From positions 47,894 to 111,893 of the forward strand of contig NW_019775937.1 of the NCBI RefSeq assembly GCF_001039355.2: a stretch of 64,000 bases of DNA. Direction: 5' to 3'. Positions 53,401 through 63,205 of this stretch are shown in pieces. The position numbers were made by a program, and so were the translations under genes. This DNA is from Lingula anatina (Eukaryota > Brachiopoda > Lingulata > Lingulida > Lingulidae). Under the pieces are notes generated by a model. The model was not told the DNA's origin, made no database searches, and saw only the letters and a program-made list of their open reading frames with translations. Each line of letters opens with the position of its first letter. Within the stretch, counting starts at the first letter, position 1.

Positions 53401-53688
53401 CGCCGAGGCAGCAGTCATTTTCCAGTCGAAGCTAACGTTCGTATACAAAGTGACTTTACTTCACCCAGCAAAGGGCAGCTTGTGGCACCAATACAGGAAG
53501 GTAGACATGGTGCTAACAAGGATGACAGGGAGCCACACGTAAGTGGCGCCCCTGGTGGTGATGGTCAGAACAAACCTGTTAATCACAGCGCTCCTGCTAC
53601 AATGGTCACGCCCACTGATTCTCAACATTATTACTGTGCCTTGGATTTCGAGAGACAGAGCAGTAAAGAAGAGCCGATAATGGTGTAG
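50405..53688 (+). CDS. Disordered proline-rich protein with candidate EVH1 and PP1 motifs (unrecognised; broken by assembly duplication)
   Basis: I do not recognise the family. ATG 50405 is the first ATG in its exon with A at -3 and G at +4. The frame runs to the N at 52900 and then hits a TAA; it resumes in a second copy of the last 189 bp and ends with the stop at 53686-53688. Counting the duplicate once gives about 1030 residues. Features: Cys-rich start (residues 1-30); RHVSF at 145-149, a PP1 RVxF-type docking sequence; RTASFRR, a basophilic kinase site; two copies of RLxAGAxPTP (468-477, 591-600); proline-rich block about 622-699; DFPPPPPF near 788-795, a class I EVH1 (Ena/VASP) ligand; Tyr-rich acidic stretch DNLYSDIDDYMYHV; C-terminus PIMV. 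No folded domain, TM helix or signal peptide is visible. A cortical or cytoskeletal adaptor is a reasonable guess, not shown. Confidence 0.72.
52711..53090 (+). repeat. 189-bp duplication flanking a single N: uncollapsed haplotypes at a contig join
   Basis: 52711-52899 and 52902-53090 align without gaps and differ at three positions (about 1.6%). The single N at 52900 and an in-frame stop at the seam show this is a join of overlapping contigs from two alleles, not a real tandem repeat. Confidence 0.88.
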
Positions 53689-53943
53689 AGAAGTTAGATA
53701 ATTTGAAGATACTATGGTGTCGTTTTATTTATACGGATATTGCAATTATGCTGTTTGTAAAACGATTTTGTTACATGTATATACAATCACCAGTTATCAT
53801 GTTGATGTTGTTTAATAGTAGTAATAATCTGGTTTTAAAAGCTGTTTCAATCTGTAATTCACAAGAAACACACAAGAAAACCAACACGTACACATATATA
53901 GGTGCATGTAGAGTGTAGCACATTTATGATTATCGGTGAAACG

Positions 53944-53949
53944 AATAAA
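53944..53949 (+). other. Candidate polyadenylation signal AATAAA for the proline-rich gene
   Basis: Canonical hexamer 256 bp after the stop at 53688, giving a short 3' untranslated region. Confidence 0.55.
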
Positions 53950-55514
53950 CTGAAGGACCGTGTAACAGAAAGACCACCCCCAATTTAGTTGCAATGGTTG
54001 GGGTTAGCCTGACCTAAGTGGGTCAAAATCTAGATCGATGCTTACCTGTGCCAATGGATATGAAGGGGGACTCTCTTTCATGTTACACCGGCACTTTTTT
54101 TTACATTAATGTACCTTTATGACAAATATCCAAAATAATTAGGCCTACATTCTTGCCTTTCAAATGCGGTATCTATATTATATTATATAATTGTTAAATT
54201 GATAAAATAATGAGGAGCAAGAAAAAGCCAATTGTGTTCTAACATCGTTATTTGCCCTGTGTCTTTTATACACGTTACTTGCACATAGTTTATACAGATT
54301 AAATATTGAATAATAAAAAAAAGAAAAGAAAACAAACCACCGATTGTATAATTTTAGCCCGTTTCTCATTTTTACTTGAAATCATTGGCCACGGGTTCAC
54401 TTAAGAAACTTTCAGTTAAGAACGAAATAGAGCTTTTTTGTTTTGATAACCTATTTTGGTCTCCAAACATGATGTGTCTGAGTTCCTAGCCCTTTAACAG
54501 CTACAGCAAATGGCATTAGTTCATTGATTCCCGAGAACTACAGTTTTATCCGGAGATGACACACGATGTCCCACAATAATGATTTTTAAACAACTTTACA
54601 AAGTGGGACCTACTACATGTTATTAGACTTCACATGATACCTAAGCTAGTTGCATAATTTTTGGAACAAATTCGTTCCCTCTGCTTTATCCCACTTCAAA
54701 CTATTTGTTATTTTTTCATCGCCATTGTTATCGCCTTTATAGTAGACATTCGGTAAAATGGAGTTCGAAATATCTACAGTCCATTGGCAAATTCCACTTT
54801 TCTGATAGAGCCATTAAATTTCCTTTTGAATCCCAGAGTTTAAACACCGTAAGTTGGTATTTGCTTTTATTTCAAATTGATGCCTATGTACCGTTTTCTT
54901 TCGGATGCATTTTTTTTACAAATAAAGTTGCTTGCTAAGAAAAAATTCCTACAGGTACTAGATATAAAGAATTAGCTGCAGTTTTATGCATTCATATAAG
55001 ACCGTGAATCAAACGTCATGCGTTCATAGACTGTCGTGAAATTTCAGCCATGTGCACTTTGATATATATAAATATTTTCATAACAATTACAAATAAATGT
55101 TTCACCTTTGCAAAATATTAATAAAAAGAAAAAGAAATTTACAGAAATCTTCAATACAAAATTTGTTCATTTCTAGGAAGTAATACAGCACAAATCTGTG
55201 AAGAGTTTCTAAACACGTGATTTATAATAATAATAATAATAATGATAATAATAATAATAATAATAATGTTTATTGAGCACTAAACGTGTACATAATTTGA
55301 CATTAGTGGGCTCACTAATCTACTGAAAATAGTATATACAAACATATATACAAAAAGTATAATTATGATATGTAACATGACATTCTAATACCAATCAGCA
55401 TGTCTTATATGGTTGCTACTCTATACTTAATACAATAAAGTATTTGCACTTGACATTTTAATTTAAATATTATGTGTAATGTTAAGCTAAACCTATTATC
55501 AAAGTCGCTGCATT
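53950..55514. other. Intergenic region, nothing recognised except a simple repeat
   Basis: AT-rich, no coding signal on either strand. Contains an (ATA)n tract at 55223-55267 and several AATAAA-like hexamers that could serve as alternative poly(A) sites. Confidence 0.6.
55223..55267. repeat. (ATA)n microsatellite
   Basis: About 15 ATA units with one ATG interruption. Confidence 0.95.
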
Positions 55515-55584
55515 AAGGCTGGGTCACACTGCGCTTGCAACCTTTTTGCAACCACAAAATCTGACGGTCGCATGCGATCACTTT

Positions 55585-55914
55585 AGCCTAGGTCCCAACT
55601 ACGTTTTGGACGCACGGTTTTTAGGTTCCTTGCGTCCGTCTAGGACATAGCTAAATCGCAGGGAGGGAATCAAGTAAAGCCTAGGTCCCAACCGAACGTA
55701 TGGGCTACTACGTGTGGTCTACGGCCAAAAAATGGGGAAAACGTGGGAGTTCGTGCGTGAGGAGCACGTCTATCGTGCGACTTTTGGAGGACGCAAACAG
55801 CACGTAGAAACTTTTCGACATGATCAACAGCCGCTTCGTGCGGTCTAGCTCGGTCCTAGCCGGACACAAGGGACCAAAAAACCGTGCGTCGAAAACGTAG
55901 TTGGGACCTAGGCT
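55585..55914. mobile_element. Nested MITE, 330 bp
   Basis: Near-perfect inverted ends of about 38 bp: AGCCTAGGTCCCAACTACGT at 55585 onward and its complement ending at 55914. TTT flanks both sides. A second internal start-like copy (gcctaggtcccaac) lies near 55680. It sits inside the left arm of the larger element and interrupts it, so it inserted later. Confidence 0.83.
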
Positions 55915-57524
55915 TTTGCAAGCTAGTTAAAAAGCTATGGCCAATTTTGATCGGCAAGCAGTCGCAAACCGGTTGCAACAAGGTTGCAGTATGGTATCTG
56001 CAACCTCTAATAACCATCTTCAAGTTATAGGTTACCTGTCGCACACCGTTTGCCAAGCGAAGAACAACCTGTCTGCAACCTCTTGGTGCTTGAAAACCGG
56101 TTGCAGGACTGTAGCAATCGCTTGTCAACTGGTAGCAGAAAGGTCGCACAGAAAATATGTTGCCAACTTGTGACAGTAACTGCTTTCTCATAAATTCCCC
56201 TCTCAAAAGACAAAAAAAAAGTTCTAGTAAAACTGACCCTTTTCAAAAAGACGGGACTGTTATAATTATTGGCTGTGCTTACCTAAGAAACAGAATAAAA
56301 ATCTAGGAAATACTGGGTAAGACCGTGTATTGGAAGACACTCCTTGTAAGGCGATTACAAACATTTGATGAAAGAACTTGAACTTGAAAATCAGGAAGTT
56401 TTCATTCCTTCCCTAAAAATAGAGTCAGCAATGTTTTGTGTACTTTTGACAAGACTACACCCTCTCCAAACGAAATTTGCATACGTTTTAATCTTCATTA
56501 ATCTTATAATACTCTTTCATATTTTCTTGTTCAAGTACTTGGTCTCTTTGAGGTTGCAAGGCCTGTGCAGTTACGGACACACTGAACAAAAAAACCTCTT
56601 TGGGACTTGCAACCGTCTCCGGTTGCAAAAAGGTCGGCGACCGGCTGCAACAACTCGCAAAGTGGTTTCCAAATGAACGCTGGGTTGATATCCGGTTGCG
56701 CCGGTTTTCGGGGCAGCACCGATAACCTCTTGGCGACCGAAAACCTACTTGTGGTATCCAACCGGTTGCTAACAGATCGCCGACTGCTTCGCAACTAATC
56801 TGCAACCGAATGTGTGTTTTTCTCTTTGTCTTATTAACACCAGGCGTTTGCCTCTTACAATACAACCTAATTAAATCGTGACAGGTCGTGTGAATCGTTT
56901 ACTTTTTACACTGTCATCCTTGTAGTGAGGATATCAAACACTGGAACGAAGTTAAATTGTTTGTTTTGAAACTGGTTTTATTTAAGATTATTTAACGATC
57001 TGTTCAATTATTTGTGGATGATTTTGATGGTCGAAATTATGATATTGAATATCAATTATACATATTTGATTAAATTGTTTTTATTTTCCGTTTTCTCTGC
57101 ATTCGTGTATTTGTTTTATCGTTTACTTTGATAATAGGGCTTCGCAAATTTTAAATGACATACAGTGATATATAATTTATGTTTTCGGCATTTTACCTAT
57201 GGTTTTCGTAAAATGATAAAATAAATAAGCTTAGCGTCAAAAACATTGCTGTTAGCTTCCAATTTTTTTTGGTCTAGTAAGTTTGAAATACGTGGTATAT
57301 TAAACCTTGGCAATTACTATAAAATCTTGCCAACAAGTGCAATTATGCCAACAAATGCAATTATGTTTTTTTTTTTTTCTAAAATATTATTATTTATGAT
57401 CTTGATATTTAGAAGGCATACATGACAAGTTATGAAAAAAATTCTTTGCCCAAATAGACCACCATCCTACGCTTACTTTATTGCAGTCGCTTGCAACCTT
57501 CCTGCGACATATTTTCGAATGCCT

Positions 57525-57690
57525 GCGATCGGTAAAAAACCTGTTAGCGACCAAGAGACTAAAGACCGTAAGTCGACCATGCAGTTACAACTTCAACCTT
57601 CTAGCGACCTGCTGCCGACTTCTTGCGACTGGTAAAAAACTTGTAAGCGACCAGTCGACTAAATACTATCAATCGACCGTGCAGTTGCAA
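57525..57690. repeat. Direct repeat with 100-bp period inside the composite element
   Basis: gcgatcggtaaaaaac at 57525 and gcgactggtaaaaaac at 57625 begin two diverged copies that align for about 65 bp, each continuing through a gcgacc and a tcgacc word to a gcagtt word. Confidence 0.7.
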
Positions 57691-57943
57691 ATGGTAGGCC
57701 CTATGCTACTGGTTGTAGCAACCTACTGACAACCAAGAAGAGACCTGTTAGCAACCTTAAGGATACCAATATCTTTCATCTTTAGTTGCACCGGTTGTCG
57801 GTGCACAAAATATATCCGTCAATCCTCTACGATCGCAGGCGACCTGTTAGCAACCTTATGCGACCACTTAAAAACCTATGGCAACCTCCTTGCGACTGAG
57901 GTTGCCAAAAGGTTGCAAGCACAGTGTGACTGCAGCTTTAGAA

Positions 57944-58318
57944 TCTGCGCTCAAATAAAGTTTTCCCACAAACTAAATACGTACCAGGCCGGGTTCTATC
58001 GGACATGAAGGCCCTTAATTCAGTTCACATGTTTTCTAATATACTTTTATATTAAAACATAAAAACTATCTTCTACTTCATCATCATAATCGATCCATTC
58101 ATGGTGATACTCATCACTGTCACACACTTTGTATTAAAGGTTGCATGCCATGTGGCTGCTGAAACAGTTGGCATAATTACGCTCATGATGTTTCACTTCC
58201 ATCAATATTTCAACTTCATGTCGTCGTTTCTCATTTAAAATTGTTTGGCATTTTTCACCGACACTTTACTTTAGTATTTTCCAGCAGTCGGGGGTACTTT
58301 TCAAAAATAATTACCGAC
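57944..58318. other. Spacer between the composite element and the NLR stop codon
   Basis: 375 bp downstream of the NLR exon on the minus strand. It probably includes its 3' untranslated region, but I found no AATAAA on the minus strand here. No other feature seen. Confidence 0.5.
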
Positions 58319-60877
58319 CTATTTCCAAGTTACATGCCCGTAAGAGTTGACAATGGCTTCTGTTAGGTCACTGAGGCGGTCTACTTTGCCCAGCTCATTA
58401 TCAGACATGTTAATCTTCATTCCAGTCTGCTCTGACACTGTACTGAGAGACTGTATCAATGCTATCAGTGGACGGGTGATACCGTGGTACCGACCCAGGT
58501 TATTGCTTCTTAATGAAAACGATTTCAATTTTGTGGTATGTTTCACACCTTGGCTCAGTTCAGACACGGCTTCACAGACATCCTGACATCTGTCATCTTT
58601 TGTGGTATCACCACGACATGTACACCTGCTGGCCCCACACCTGGATGTCATATCACTGCGAGATCTGAGGTCACTGCTATCAAAGATGTCACTGAGCACA
58701 TCAGACAGTACTTGCTCCAGCTTCAGGGATTCCAATCCTGGCACATGATGAAGGTTCCTGGCCAGAATTTTTAAAGTCTCAGCACCTAGGCGGGTATAAG
58801 TAATACTAAAATCAGTCAAACCATGATTGGCAATAGGCATTTCCACTAGAGCAGATGGGAGCTCTTTTGGCCTTTTGCATACTGATACATTAATTGTTTT
58901 TAAGGACTGCGTCTGTCCCAGTTTCATAATGTCTTGACTATTTACCATTCCATGAACTTTAAGATGCACCAGTTTTTCAGGTTTTGGTATTGATGATAAA
59001 ATTCCATAACAGCGAATTTGTATCGAAATTGTGTCAAGGTTAAGAGCTTTTGATAAAACAGAATTTAAGACAGATCTGCACTCGTCGTAATCTGTCTCTA
59101 TACACCAAACGATAACTAATAGTTTCTCTAACGTGTCACAAGAATTTAGCACAGATAATACATTGTGACTTGTTTTTCCTATGGGAAACCTAACGTCGTT
59201 CATGACAGTTCTCACATCTTTGAATATACCTGAGTACTGCTGAACACGTTTTGATGCCCTCTCTACACTTTTCAACAAGATTTGACTAAATCTGTGATCA
59301 GAGTGCTCAAATGATGCAGGTATGTTGAGTGCCGTGTGCCAGGACATAAGCTCAGGGGGCATCACTGTTTTCTGGGTACAGTGTGCATACCAGTGTTCTA
59401 GGAGGATATCATTGCACCACTCACTGTACCTCCTGTCATAGTCCCATGCATGTGCTTGAAAACTTTGCATCCGTGATATATCTTCGCCTTTCTTGGATTC
59501 AACCTGCAGAGCTTTAGCTCTCTCCAGCACTTTGGTGGCCGCGCTATTACTTAAACCACAGACGAAGCGCAAAACATAGTCCATGTTGTAGAGTTCATCA
59601 ATAGTGTGTAAGCTGTCCAGAAATTGATCTAAAACATGGCCATTTCCATCTAAGGTATTATTCTCCTTCAGGTATCGTGCAGCAAAAAATTCCTGGATGG
59701 TTTTATGAGGGAAAGTAATTGCTTGTTTAACATCGAACTTGTAGTGCACCTTAGTCTTGTTGAGGAGGCCTAAACTGTACATCTCGCCGATATCTGGAAT
59801 TGATTGCAGATCATTTTCATCAAATATGAGACCTCCCTCTGGTTTCAGCAGTCCATAGTAAGCAAGCTTACCGAGACAGTTAATGGTGTCGTCAATATTT
59901 TTATAATATTTGTCTGTTTCATCCTGAGTCTTGGTGTTATATTTCCGTCTTATAAGCAGCTGTATTAGCTTCTTGTATAACAGTGTGTATGAAGCTGGGA
60001 GGGATTCTGTCCTGACAACACTTTTGCGATCCTCTAGCCACAAAAGGCAAATGAAAAGTAAAAGTATCGGGATCTTCACTAAGGACATCAGTTTCTTTTG
60101 CTTTAAGTAGTCTATCAGACGTTCCCCTGTTGACCCCAACATCCAAACAAGGAAGTTATCGTGTGACTTTGGCTCATCAAAGAATTTAGCAATATATTCT
60201 GCTATGTTGTCCTCTGTCAACCCAGTGATGTCATAAACACTGTCCGTATTTCGTGGGTTCATCAATTCTTCTGCCTTCCATGGACGTGTTGTGATGATAG
60301 TGCACACGTCTTGGTATCGTCTGCAATGAATGATGTCTGTGATTTCCTTATGATTCTTAGAATCAAATTCATCATAACCATCAAAGACCAATAGCACATG
60401 GTCACCGTCATTATCCAGAGCATCCATGATTTCCTTTATCTCGTTCTCAGAGCAAGACAATTGCATTTCAAGTGCTTCCTTTAGAGTTTTACCAGGCTGG
60501 ATGCTGCGCAGATTTAAGATTAAAAGGTGTTTATATTTTGAAAGTACCCCATCACTTTTTTTACCCAGTGTCGCATTTGCCCAGTCTATTGCCATCTTCT
60601 GTGTAAATGTGGTTTTGCCGATACCTGCTTTTCCTCTCACCAATATTCTCTTTGGTGTAATACCCTGTCTGGTATTTTCAAATATTGAGGTATAAGTTGG
60701 GACTGGCTTGGAGCTAGTGCCTGTGGGTTTCTTTTCCTCTTGTACCCACTCCAAGTTCACATAGACCTCGTCCATGTGCATGGTGTCGTTGGAGTCCCAA
60801 GGAAGACGCTGTATCTGGCTCATGTGGCGGGTGTAAAAAGCCGCTAATGGACTTTTTCTTGACTGTGTTGGACTCAT
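58319..60877 (-). CDS. NACHT-LRR (NLR-type) innate immune sensor, long exon
   Basis: 852 residues, stop at 58319. Walker A GKAGIGKTTF at 82-91; Walker B LLVFDGYDEF at 162-171 with the D-G-x-D-E form typical of NACHT; sensor TTRPW at 196-200; and FPHKTIQEFFAARYL at about 389-403, the winged-helix-end signature. The region from about 630 holds irregular leucine-rich repeats (for example LTDFSITYTRLGAETLKIL and LKSFSLRSNNLGRYHGI). The N-terminal 60 residues include RLPWDSNDTMHMDEVYVNLE, a linker seen before NACHT in invertebrate NLRs, as far as I recall. No death-fold domain is present. An acceptor (tatttaccag) ends nine bases before the ATG and the frame stays open to it, so the exon may continue a longer protein whose CARD, Death or other domain lies upstream. 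Family known role: cytosolic ligand sensing with ATP-dependent oligomerisation. The ATPase motifs look intact. Confidence 0.85.
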   Translation of the reverse strand: MSPTQSRKSPLAAFYTRHMSQIQRLPWDSNDTMHMDEVYVNLEWVQEEKKPTGTSSKPVPTYTSIFENTRQGITPKRILVRGKAGIGKTTFTQKMAIDWANATLGKKSDGVLSKYKHLLILNLRSIQPGKTLKEALEMQLSCSENEIKEIMDALDNDGDHVLLVFDGYDEFDSKNHKEITDIIHCRRYQDVCTIITTRPWKAEELMNPRNTDSVYDITGLTEDNIAEYIAKFFDEPKSHDNFLVWMLGSTGERLIDYLKQKKLMSLVKIPILLLFICLLWLEDRKSVVRTESLPASYTLLYKKLIQLLIRRKYNTKTQDETDKYYKNIDDTINCLGKLAYYGLLKPEGGLIFDENDLQSIPDIGEMYSLGLLNKTKVHYKFDVKQAITFPHKTIQEFFAARYLKENNTLDGNGHVLDQFLDSLHTIDELYNMDYVLRFVCGLSNSAATKVLERAKALQVESKKGEDISRMQSFQAHAWDYDRRYSEWCNDILLEHWYAHCTQKTVMPPELMSWHTALNIPASFEHSDHRFSQILLKSVERASKRVQQYSGIFKDVRTVMNDVRFPIGKTSHNVLSVLNSCDTLEKLLVIVWCIETDYDECRSVLNSVLSKALNLDTISIQIRCYGILSSIPKPEKLVHLKVHGMVNSQDIMKLGQTQSLKTINVSVCKRPKELPSALVEMPIANHGLTDFSITYTRLGAETLKILARNLHHVPGLESLKLEQVLSDVLSDIFDSSDLRSRSDMTSRCGASRCTCRGDTTKDDRCQDVCEAVSELSQGVKHTTKLKSFSLRSNNLGRYHGITRPLIALIQSLSTVSEQTGMKINMSDNELGKVDRLSDLTEAIVNSYGHVTWK

Positions 60878-60886
60878 AGCAGGTGC
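60878..60886 (-). other. Splice acceptor and exon edge upstream of the NLR start
   Basis: On the minus strand, ctatttaccag directly precedes gcacctgct and then ATG. The nine bases are in frame with the ATG and contain no stop. This suggests either an untranslated leader exon or coding exons upstream; I found no recognisable upstream exon between 60.9 and 64 kb. Confidence 0.45.
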
Positions 60887-60932
60887 CTGGTAAATAGAGG
60901 ATATATCTTAGATTTGTTAAACCTGATATCAC

Positions 60933-61227
60933 CAGGCTTACCCAACTACCAAACTCAGCACCAACTGATCCCAAATTCACCTGTAGATTGGACCACCATG
61001 CCCGTTTTCAAGGTGTGCGTCAGCATCATACCCCAAATTTTGAGTGGTGATACGATACTTTCCAACCCTGCTAAGTCTCATCACTATCACATTGCGTGCA
61101 AGACATGCGCAAGAACGGTGTCTGATACCTCGAAGCGCACACTGACGCTCACCTTGAAAATGGGTAGTTTGGTCCGATCTACCGATGAATTCAGAATCAT
61201 TCCGAGTCTGGTAGTTGGGTAGGCCTG
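60933..61227. mobile_element. Degenerate inverted-repeat element (MITE-like), 295 bp
   Basis: Left arm 60933-61023 and right arm 61142-61227 are imperfect inverse copies, clearest at the outer ends (caggcttacccaactacc against its complement) and inner ends (ttttcaaggtgtgcgtcag). Roughly 70-75% arm identity implies an older insertion. It lies about 50 bp upstream of the NLR exon acceptor. Confidence 0.7.
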
Positions 61228-62304
61228 CTTACGGACTGAAACGGAACGTGTAACTGGAGGTGGGAATCATATCTTTCATTTGCACCTTGTACTTACAGAC
61301 TTGACATTTAATATGGGATATTTCAGTTTTATATGTATGTCTAGGTAAAAATGCGTTTTTTTTTCAAAATGCTCAGATCTCACATAAGATATCTGACTGA
61401 AGAAGTATGAAGTCAGGAGGGTCGCTACCAATTAACTGACTACCAAGTCTTTTGCACTGCTGCATTGTGTAATATGCGGTGATATAATTGGGTAGTGCTC
61501 CTTTTGACTGGTCAAAGCTTGGCTTTAATGAAGCATGGCTCTGTCAAAAAAGTATCCATATGTCGGCAACTACTGTATCGAAGAATTTAAAATTTTGCAT
61601 GCAAGCGGTTGGGTTTTCAGTGCGTAAAATGAGTTGAGCAGTGTATAATGAAATTGTTAAACTTAGCCAGAATGGCGCGGAAAAGACAGACATTGCCACC
61701 CAGATTATTGTGTCAAACGGAATGGTCTGCAGAGTTTTATAGAGTTATGACCAGACTGATGCACCTACACAGAGACCACGCCCAATGTATCGACATCTTA
61801 CCACCAGGGTACAGGACTCACTCTCCTTCAGGATATGCTGCTGCAATTGAACCAAAACCACCCAGTCTGTTTTGAATGAAGGGCAAATTGTAACCAAAAC
61901 GCGTTTTTCTAGGCTCTTAGCGAACACCAAAATGGTTTCGGGAGGTTAGAATATCAGCCGACCTTTGAGAAAGCCACTGTTATAAGAAAAACAGCGTAGT
62001 CTGTTTCTCTAATGAATTGGGGACCATGACCGTTTCTGGGTAGAACACTGAAACTGCGTGGCTTTTTTTATTGAGGTCAGATTTCACCCGTACCGCTAAA
62101 CTGGTCATAACAGAGTTTACAGACATCCTGAAGAGGCATGCGACAAGGCGTGTGCCACTCCTTAAGTGACTAGGCTCATTGACAGCGTCACTATTTGGAT
62201 TGGATACCACATTGGTGCCAAAACACTAATGGAAGTCATCAATGAAAACCTGAACAAGATCAAGGCAAGAGACACTCTGTGAACCACTTGACCATCATTT
62301 GATA
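61228..62304. other. Unidentified region upstream of the NLR exon
   Basis: About 1.1 kb without a recognised gene. Short open frames show no domain. It looks like degraded sequence, perhaps a broken mobile element, because stops interrupt otherwise protein-like stretches near 62185-62280. Confidence 0.4.
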
Positions 62305-63203
62305 AGAGCGCTGAAGTTAGTGTCTAGTTTCTAGTTTCCAGTTTCGTTTTTCAAAAACGAACCTGGCAACCAGAAACTAGTGTCGTTTTTCAAAAACGAA
62401 CCTGGCAACCAGAAACTAGTGTCGTTTCTCAAAAACGATTCTGGCATCCAGAAACTAGTGTCGTTTTTCGAAAAACGATTCTGGCAACCAGAAACTAGTG
62501 TCGTTTTTCAAAAACGATTCTGAGAAGCCAGAATCGTTTTTGCGGAGAGAAACAAGGGTGGGCAGAGGGAGAGGCAACCAGCGGTTAGCGTGTACCGCGA
62601 TTAGGTAACCCTCACCACGAAAGCCGGGCAGGGTTTTACCGTCTCTCCTCGACGTGCGCTGAGACCGAGACGGTCGCCGATTATTGCCTACGGGGTACGG
62701 GCAACCCTCATCGCAGAAGCTTGACAGGGTGTTTACAGTGTTACGGTCTTTCCTCGCCGCGCTGGGAGGCCGAGTTGACCGCCGCTACCAGTCACAGGCA
62801 GCCTGCACAGTGGAAGCCGGGAATGGAGTTTAAGTGGGGGTGGGGGTGGGGTAATAAGGGTGAGTTGAAGAGCGGGAAGGCCCCACGGGGCCTCCATTTG
62901 TAGTTTGAATTGTAATTTTTAATTTTATTGAATTTTTCAAAAACGACTCTGATGCCCTGAGACCAGTGTCGTTTTTTGAAAAACGATTCTGGCAACCAGA
63001 AACCAGTGTCGTTTTTCGAAAAACGACTCTGGTAACCAGAAACCAGTGTCGTTTTTCAAAAACGATTCTGAGAAGCCAGAAAAACGACACTAGTTACTGG
63101 TTGCCAGGTTGTTTTTGAAAAACGACACTAGTTTCTGGTTGCCAGGTTCGTTTTTGAAAAACGAAACTGGAAACTAGAAACTAGACACTAACTTCAGCGC
63201 TCT
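62305..63203. mobile_element. Non-autonomous DNA element with 93-bp perfect terminal inverted repeats and palindromic arrays
   Basis: The ends agagcgctgaagttag (62305) and its complement (to 63203) match perfectly for 93 bp inward. Next to them are direct units of 39-40 bp starting at 62344, 62383, 62422, 62461 and 62501, and more near 62968, 63009 and 63048. Each unit contains tcgtttttcaaaaacga, ctggcaaccag and actagt, all palindromic. The centre (62575-62810) is GC-rich with a three-copy repeat of about 96 bp. No coding frame. The N at 63205 adjoins the right end, so the target duplication (perhaps GATA) cannot be trusted. Confidence 0.82.
62607..62830. repeat. GC-rich tandem repeat, period about 96 bp, in the core of the element
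   Basis: Diverged copies start near 62607 (aaccctcaccacgaaagccg), 62703 (aaccctcatcgcagaagctt) and 62800 (agcctgcacagtggaagccg). Each copy runs into a ctctcctcg-type stretch. Its base composition is quite unlike the AT-rich surroundings. Confidence 0.75.
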
Positions 63204-63205
63204 CN

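Larger units (their letters stand above)
55514..57943. mobile_element. Composite non-coding element with terminal inverted repeats, 2.4 kb
   Basis: The left end reads gtcacactgcgcttgcaacc within 55525-55544 and the right end (about 57899-57943) is its inverse with a few mismatches over about 40 bp. TA or TTA borders both ends. Inside there is no transposase frame. Three blocks (about 55920-56170, 56545-56815, 57480-57940) are dense in GCAACC, GCGACC and their complements, separated by AT-rich spacers. It could be one non-autonomous DNA transposon or several related insertions; ends are approximate. Confidence 0.6.
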
